From Chara braunii (taxonomy: Eukaryota > Streptophyta > Charophyceae > Charales > Characeae), in contig BFEA01000248.1 of the NCBI GenBank assembly GCA_003427395.1, positions 1,262,027-1,285,556 of the forward strand: a stretch of 23,530 bases of DNA. The letters are read 5' to 3'. Made by a program: the position numbers and the translations under genes. The notes below the pieces were generated by a model. It saw only the letters and a list, made by a program, of their open reading frames with translations, was not told where the DNA came from and searched no databases. Numbering within the stretch: position 1 is the stretch's first letter; each line of letters starts with the position of its first letter. Positions 18,360 to 23,530 of the stretch are shown one piece after another.

Positions 18360-19370
18360 TATGTCACTTGCACCCATCAAAACCTTCATCCAAAGTAGGG
18401 CATGTAACATGCAAAATGCCATAAGCCTCCATTTCATTCAACTTCCTCACCCATAAACCCTCGGCAGGTATAGAATTTGTACGCATGATTCTCTTCCAAC
18501 TATCAGGAATGGCTTCTGTCAATTTTAGTATTTTTTTATGAGTGCCTCGCATTCTTGACAGTTTCTGTTTCATCCCAGCCACGTCTATTCAATCCAGCTT
18601 ATTCTCATCTCAAATATCCCTCACCCTTACTACTCCCTTCTCTATCCAACTTTTACCAAAGTGACCCACAAATCCATTTGCTAGAAAAATATTGTTTCCC
18701 CCTTCTTTTATGTGAGGATTTTCAAACAGAATTTCTAATATCACAGAGTCCCTTGAAGTTGGATGTTCCTTCTCGGTCAGAATATGTGTTTCCCTCTCCG
18801 TCAGAATTTCTAATAACATAGATATTGTTTCCCCCTTCCATGCTTTCATAATATCACCCCAAAACTTTGACTTCAATTGTTTATTCACATATGACGGTAT
18901 CATCAAGAAAGCCAGGGCATCCTCCTGGCCCCATTCCTCACTAAAAATTTGCAGCCCCAGCGCTAGCCAAGGTTCATTTTTGGGGGAGGTAAGATTGGCC
19001 ATTTTGTCAGCAAAGCTTGATTCTGTTCTCTGGGATCGAGAACTTCAAGCCCCCCCTGATATCTAGGGAAGGTTATAGTCTCTCAGGCAACCTTCGACAT
19101 GTAGCCTTCATGCTCTAGTGCCTCTGGTTTCCAAATAAACCGACCCTTCGTTTGCATTATCTTTTGGTACGCTTGGTCCCCCAAGTAGTGAACCGCCAAT
19201 ATGAACCAAAGCATCGAGTCTGCCGCTGTAGTTATAACTAAAGCTCGTCCTAATAGGGACATTGTCAAATGTCTTGTTTGCTTCCAACTCAGGATTCTGC
19301 TGCAATATTTCTCAACCAAAATGGCATCTTGATAGTTAGAGTTATCTGATGGTGAGGCTTGCGCTCCCAA
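18360..19370 (-). pseudogene. LINE ORF2 post-RT (thumb/connector) region
   Basis: The minus-strand pieces 19370-19083, 19080-18960, 19002-18610 and 18582-18364 form the region between RT and the zinc motif. Typical LINE features are LLGRALVITTAADSMLWF (the S-L-x-G-R block of L1 proteins), GRFIWKPEALEHEGYMSKVA, and GGLEVLDPREQNQALLTKW, which matches the G-G-L-G-x-x-D-x-x-x-x-N-x-A-L-L-x-K-W block. The pieces lie in different frames with several stops, so the copy is broken here too. Confidence 0.8.
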
Positions 19371-19389
19371 TAATCATTCTAAAGCATCC

Positions 19390-20340
19390 GCAGGAACAAC
19401 TTTCAATCCCCAATTCACTCCCAAATTGTAAGAGGGTGGTAAAAAGTAGGTTGACTTATTCCAATTAATAGAGGCCTCAGATAGATCACAATAGTCGTTT
19501 AATACTCTTCTTAAGGTTCTTAGTTGCTCCTTTTTGTTTTTGCAAGCAATAGTTAAGTCGTTGACAAGAGTCTCACCTCTCCATTGAAGTCTCGTACTCA
19601 GTTTTAACCCCTGAATTTCTGAATTCAAACGAATATTGTCCAATAAAATTTCCAAATGAATTACAAACAACAGCGGGGCTAAAGGGCAGCCTTGTCTTAA
19701 GGAACGAGTGAGGGTGAATTAATTTGATTGTTTACCGTTTACCATTACTGTAGCTACGGACCCCAAGTACATCGTTTTAATCCATTGACAGAACGGGAGC
19801 CCAAACCCCATGTGCTTCAGGGTGGTCATCACGAAGGCTCAACCCACGTGGTCGTACGCTTTTTCCATGTCAAGTAGAAAGACTGCCACGTCAACGTTGT
19901 CCTTGGTGATGATTTTCAGAGCCTGGATAGTTGAAGCTATGTTGTCTATGATACTCCTATGTTTTACAAATGCTCATTGTTCATTTCCAATAAGGTCTGG
20001 TAAACCTGGCTAGACGTATTGATAGGGCATTGATTAACAGCTTATAAGAGGCATTCAACAGTGAAATTTGTCGGCAATTATGAATCTCTTTCTTATCACC
20101 CTTCTTATATAACAAAGATATGATTCCTTTAGACATGTTTTTTGTCAATTTTCCCCCTGGTAGAACTTGGTTAAAGACACTGAGCAACATGGGACCCAAC
20201 TGAGGTCATAACACTAGATAGACTTCAATTGGTAGGCCATCTTCCCCCGGACATTTCCCTTTTGCCATCCTTTTGGCAGCTACCAGTTGCTCTTCCAAAG
20301 TTAATGGTCTGTCTAAATCAAGTCGGGTATGTGGGGCAAC
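19390..20340 (-). pseudogene. LINE ORF2 reverse transcriptase
   Basis: This RT would copy LINE RNA at the nicked target. In order on the minus strand: LTLEEQLVAAKRMAKGKCPG near 20310-20250, ISLLYKKGDKKEIHNCRQIS and LLNASYKLLINALSIRLA (20125-20010), NEQ then a stop and AFVKHRSIIDN (about 19990-19940), LLDMEKAYDHV with the first catalytic Asp (about 19880-19848), LTRSLRQGCPLAPLLF (about 19715-19670), and the YADD box at about 19570-19555. That box reads LVNDLT: the first Asp is Asn, a single G-to-A change, so catalysis is lost. Stops interrupt the frame at several other places. The motif set is that of L1-type RT. Confidence 0.92.
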
Positions 20341-20964
20341 ATTTTTTTAGAACGGTTTCCAAAAGGTACTTGTGATTTTCGGGTCTATATCCATATCATC
20401 ATATGAACGACGAGTGGTAAGGATATCTTCGAAGTACAGTCTGGCATACTCGCGCATCTGTTGTAAATCATTGGAGATCAGAAGTTGGGTTGAAAAAGGG
20501 TGTGAGAGTTCTTTCATTGGTGGGTGAGTTTTTTTGTAAGATTAAACGTCTGAAGGTTTCCCTCGTTAGTCTATCTCCAGTAATAATATTTTTTTTATCA
20601 AGCCATTTGGTCATGAAATTCAATGTGCATCTGTTCCAATTTAGCCAGACTTCTTCTTCTCACAATTGTCTAATAGGCATAAGATACGTCATCTTGCCCA
20701 AAACTGGCTTCCGCCTCTTTAATCCTTTTTATAATAGTTTTTTCTTCATTTCTCTTTGATTGTGCCTTTATTTATGATAATACATTAAAAGCCCGTTGCA
20801 GAATTTGGATACCCACCTCCACCCAGTCTTGTTGTGAGCTAAACCACTCTCTAGCCTCCATCCACAAGGCTGACTAACGTTGTGCCTATAATATTACTCT
20901 CGGATCTTTCAACAGGGAGACATTCAATTTGTAATAGGAAAACTTCATTTTCGGGGGCCTCACA
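20341..20964 (-). pseudogene. LINE ORF2 endonuclease-RT linker
   Basis: Stop-rich minus-strand sequence between EN and RT. Remnants typical of L1 ORF2 are YYKLNVSLLKDPRV just after the endonuclease, ALWMEAREWFSSQQDWVEVG, and helix-rich segments with KEAEASFGQ and RRRSLAKLEQMHIEFHDQ. In full-length elements this region links the two domains. It is one of the most heavily stop-interrupted parts of the element. Confidence 0.75.
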
Positions 20965-21788
20965 GATGTGAATTAAGCTACTACAGGTCTGCGATCAGAT
21001 ATATCTGACCATGTGATTTCTACAGAGGTACATTCCTACCACGGATGACCTTTCATCAGAATAAAATTCAACCTTTTTCGGGTTGGTGGCGTCTTAGACC
21101 CAAACAACGTATATTCTTGTGCGTTCGGATTCAGAATTTTGTAAGCATCCACCATGTTATTAGCAACCATGAAACTTTGTAGTAGCCTACTATCTGATCT
21201 GATGGGGCCCACTTTCGGGTTGTCCAAGCCCGGGTTCAGTATGGTATTCCAGTCCGCAATGATAATCAGGTTATCAGAATTCGGAATAATTCCTGGTAGT
21301 TCGGCTAAAAATTTCAACCTTTCGTTATTGTCTATCGGAACATAGATCGACATTACTGACCAATCTCTAGAACCCACTTCAAACTTCACCCACACCCAAC
21401 GTCCCCACAGGTCAACAGCTGAGTTCAAGATTACAGCATCTACTTCCCTATGGATAAGTATAGTAGTAGTCCCACCTTTTGTACCTTGAGCCGGTGACCA
21501 AAACTGTTGGCCGGCCCACCAATTCTCATCTTCTCTACAACGCCTTTCATCTAATTTGGTTTCTTGTAAACAGACCACCTGAATTTTTTTCTCATGAATC
21601 CAGGATTTTAAACGGCTGCGTTTTTGTTTATAATTAGTGTCACAAAGACCCCTTACGTTCCATGAGGCGAGTTTCGGCTTGCCTCTAAGAGGCATAACCA
21701 GTAACATTGTGGTCTGGTACCTGGATGCGGCTTCCTTATCCCCCCTGAGACTGTTTCCTCCTTCTGGGTTCCTCCCGTTGTGAGGCAT
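20965..21788 (-). pseudogene. LINE ORF2 start and endonuclease domain
   Basis: ATG at 21788-21786 opens a frame of 250 codons. The exonuclease-endonuclease-phosphatase fold is clear: LASWNVRG with metal-binding N44, LQETKL with E76, VMSIYVP with Y149, and IIADWNTIL with D179 and N181. The conserved RLDxIL box reads RLNFIL, so its Asp is Asn241. A TAG follows HPW. The next in-frame sequence, TWSDISDRRPVVA, carries Arg where the catalytic His of SDH is expected, and then a TAA. The enzyme would nick target DNA to prime reverse transcription; with these changes it should be inactive. The start is chosen because EN begins ORF2 in this clade and the frame upstream is closed. Confidence 0.92.
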
Positions 21789-22061
21789 TCTCCCATGGCT
21801 CCTGAATTAACGTTTGTAATTGAGATCAGCTGGGATGAAGTGGAGAGCCAGTCCGCTATAACAGCGACTGACACTCCTGGTATGACCCTAATACCTTGTA
21901 ACTCTGGATTCAATGGAGACGACAGAGTCAGTAAGGGGAACCAACTTCTGTTTTGCCCTGCAATGATGTCATTTGTCTCGTCCATCATTTGGATTTCCAT
22001 TAGGACATAATAGATTCGCATCTTGAAGTTCTCCCCTTTCGTGTTTTCCACGTTTTGTCCT

Positions 22062-23353
22062 TCAACCCGAGTTTGGGGGATTATGCGGATTTTCAGTCCT
22101 TCCGGAATAATACTTAGACACGTTTTTCACAATCACATTTTCTGTAAGAGATACGTTCGCGTCTGAAGTGGCCATTTCCAGACAACCATCATTCGTTTGT
22201 GAGGCCAAAACAACTATGCCCTTATCTGATTTAGCACACAGAATGGGTACCAACACTTTGGGAATGTCCTTGTCCCCCCTTCCCAGAGTAATGTGGGGTT
22301 CCATCTCTTTGGGTACAACGTGGTGACTTGCTTTCCGATTTTCGGAGTCCGTGCCTATTTCTGAACCGGATGCAAAACTGTTGCGTTCGATCCTAATTCC
22401 GGCATCATTACGGTCCAGGGATCGGGTCCTCGATCGCTTGAAGGGGGAGTGTTCATTCCTCTTTCCTTTATCCTTACCAATAACCGCTTTCACCACCTGT
22501 ACTAACACATTACGACCTGTCTCTCCCATAGTTGAGTTGTTTCCCCCTCCATCCCCTTCTCCATTCTCTGCGTTTCTTTTGGTATTCATAAGTCCTTCGT
22601 CGTCTTTCTCCAAACCTGTGTTGGAATTCGGTTCTGAGTGAATCCCTGACCGTGATTTTGGTGAATCCCCCTTTTCCTTGACCCTACTCGAACTCCCTTT
22701 ATCTCTCATTGGAGACTTACCCGAACCGCCCGACCCATGATGAGATCGCGATCTTGATTTTAACCTCCCTTTTGACTTTGCCCGTGATTGTTGTCTTTTC
22801 AGACCACTGTTATTCCTTGGGTTCCCTGACTGTCGTCGGTCAGGGAATCGCCTGAAACCTGTCAGAGGAGGGTCCTCCCCATGCGACACAAAGCCTAAGA
22901 AGGGGGTTCTGCTTCATTTGAGCCACGAGGGGGTCAGGGTCTTCGAAAGCAGGACAACATTCGTCCTTTTCCGTATGGTAACTCACGCGGCAAGTCGAAC
23001 ACCATGGTGTCGCCACTGAAATAACCTCGAAGTGATAATCCCCTTGGCCAGGAATTCCCACCAATAACCTCGATTTCACGGCCTTCCGAGCCTCAAGTTC
23101 GAGGTCAAACCGTACCATGCCCAGTTCAGGTTCATCTTCATACTCCTCGAAGGAGTGGGCTCTTAGAACTGCCCCAAAGGATTTTTCGACCAACGTCTGA
23201 AGAATTGCAAGCAACTGAATAGGCACAAGAGGGCAACGGATCCAGAAAAATTTGGACTCAGCTTCCTTAAAATCTTTCAGCTAGGGTCATCCATGGGAGG
23301 AAAGTGAGTTTGTACGTTTTATTTCCCAAATCCACGTAGTCTTCCTTCTTCTG
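22062..23353 (-). pseudogene. LINE ORF1, nucleic-acid-binding protein with CCHC knuckle
   Basis: ORF1 of plant L1 elements binds the LINE RNA. Remnants start near 23350 with DYVDLGNKTYKLTF, shift frame near 23290, and continue in 23275-22840 with AESKFFWIRCPL and SFGAVLRAHSFEEYEDEP, similar in layout to DUF4283 plant ORF1 proteins. The CCHC knuckle is CSTCRVSYHTEKDEC (C-x2-C-x4-H-x4-C), intact. A second shift near 22880 moves to frame 22889-22062, a 275-codon Ser/Arg/Lys/Gly-rich low-complexity tail (for example KSKGRLKSRSRSHHGSGGSG). The tail lies in the same frame as ORF2, which begins about 270 bases further on. No ATG start survives at the 5' end. Confidence 0.8.
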
Positions 23354-23370
23354 TTTTAAACCACCAGTAC

Positions 23371-23462
23371 CTACCGGTTGTCAAGGCGCGCGGCTCAGTC
23401 TACCGGTAGCCCGGTCATTCCCGAGCCTCAGACTTTATTGTCGAGCCTCGGACAACCGGTAG
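23371..23462. repeat. 12-bp inverted repeat with internal palindrome near LINE 5' end
   Basis: CTACCGGTTGTC at 23371-23382 is the perfect reverse complement of GACAACCGGTAG at 23451-23462. The 68-base interval contains the palindrome CTACCGGTAG (23400-23409) and two copies of CGAGCCTC near 23422 and 23442. It could fold as a stem-loop in the LINE 5' leader, or be termini of a small inserted element. Confidence 0.75.
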
Positions 23463-23530
23463 TGCAGAACGGGAAAAAAAAAACAAAAAACACAAAAAAA
23501 AACATACAACATTCTACAAAAAAAAAAAAA
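23463..23530. other. A-rich edge of the window
   Basis: From 23474 to the end the plus strand is almost only A with scattered C and T. It may be the poly(A) tail of a plus-strand retroelement ending here, or the T-rich flank at the 5' end of the LINE. Too little is visible to decide. Confidence 0.4.

Larger units (their letters stand above)
16998..23353 (-). mobile_element. L1-like non-LTR retrotransposon (LINE), near full length, dead
   Basis: On the minus strand the order is ORF1 (nucleic-acid-binding, zinc knuckle), ORF2 with apurinic-like endonuclease, reverse transcriptase and C-terminal zf-RVT zinc motif, 3' UTR with AATAAA, and a 34-base poly(A) seen as T at 16998-17031. This is the layout of plant L1-clade LINEs. 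The coding regions contain many stops and frameshifts. The 5' limit is uncertain: coding-like ORF1 sequence begins near 23353 and the leader may extend to about 23470. At about 6.3 kb it is close to full length for the clade, so it was not strongly 5'-truncated on insertion. Confidence 0.93.

Noticed and set aside
16980-23470. Target-site duplication of the LINE
   Set aside because: The bases before the poly(T) (CCCTGCACGTGGC) have no convincing match near 23350-23530; the true 5' end may lie outside the window or the duplication has decayed.

Overview
The window looks like intergenic, transposon-filled nuclear DNA of a green-lineage plant or streptophyte alga. A charophyte such as Chara would fit, but this is inference and no marker gene proves it. 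The grounds are: a Ty3/gypsy element with a tRNA-iMet type primer-binding site; an L1-like LINE whose ORF2 ends in the plant-type zf-RVT zinc motif; long microsatellites and homopolymer runs; one assembly gap; and no intact host gene. Every recognisable coding unit is decayed by stops and frameshifts.

Layout. 1-1200 is one copy of a roughly 1-kb dispersed repeat; the second copy, in the same orientation, is at 13232-14226 behind a long (CT)n tract that contains an 81-base N gap. 1201-1977 has no supported gene. 1978-3075 is a plus-strand, coding-like but frameshifted stretch rich in AAC/Asn, with a block repeated at exactly 350 bp. 3305-3935 is a degenerate tandem array carrying seven 19-nt inverted repeats (6-bp arms, 7-nt loop). 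4288-11703 is a decayed Ty3/gypsy element on the minus strand, in the order PBS, gag, protease, RT, RNase H, PHD finger, integrase with a GPY/F-like region and acidic/Ser/Pro tail, then a third ORF whose ATG overlaps the pol stop codon. No LTR pair could be found. 11704-12996 is the non-coding or LTR-like region upstream of the PBS. 14227-16997 is anonymous DNA with small tandem duplications, a Pro-rich frame, a minus-strand ORF remnant and several homopolymers. 16998-about 23353 is a near full-length but dead L1-like LINE on the minus strand: ORF1, endonuclease, RT, zf-RVT, AATAAA and poly(A). The last 180 bp hold a structured inverted repeat and A-rich sequence.

How the parts relate. The two retroelements would have been autonomous: gag/pro/pol for the gypsy element, and ORF1 RNA-binding protein plus EN/RT for the LINE. 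Both are now fossils. Most stops can be reached by one C-to-T or G-to-A transition, as expected for methylated, silenced DNA. The least ordinary parts are the PHD finger inside gypsy pol, the extra ORF overlapping the pol stop, and the hairpin repeat family, which has an inverted copy 12 kb away and a related motif near the LINE 3' end.
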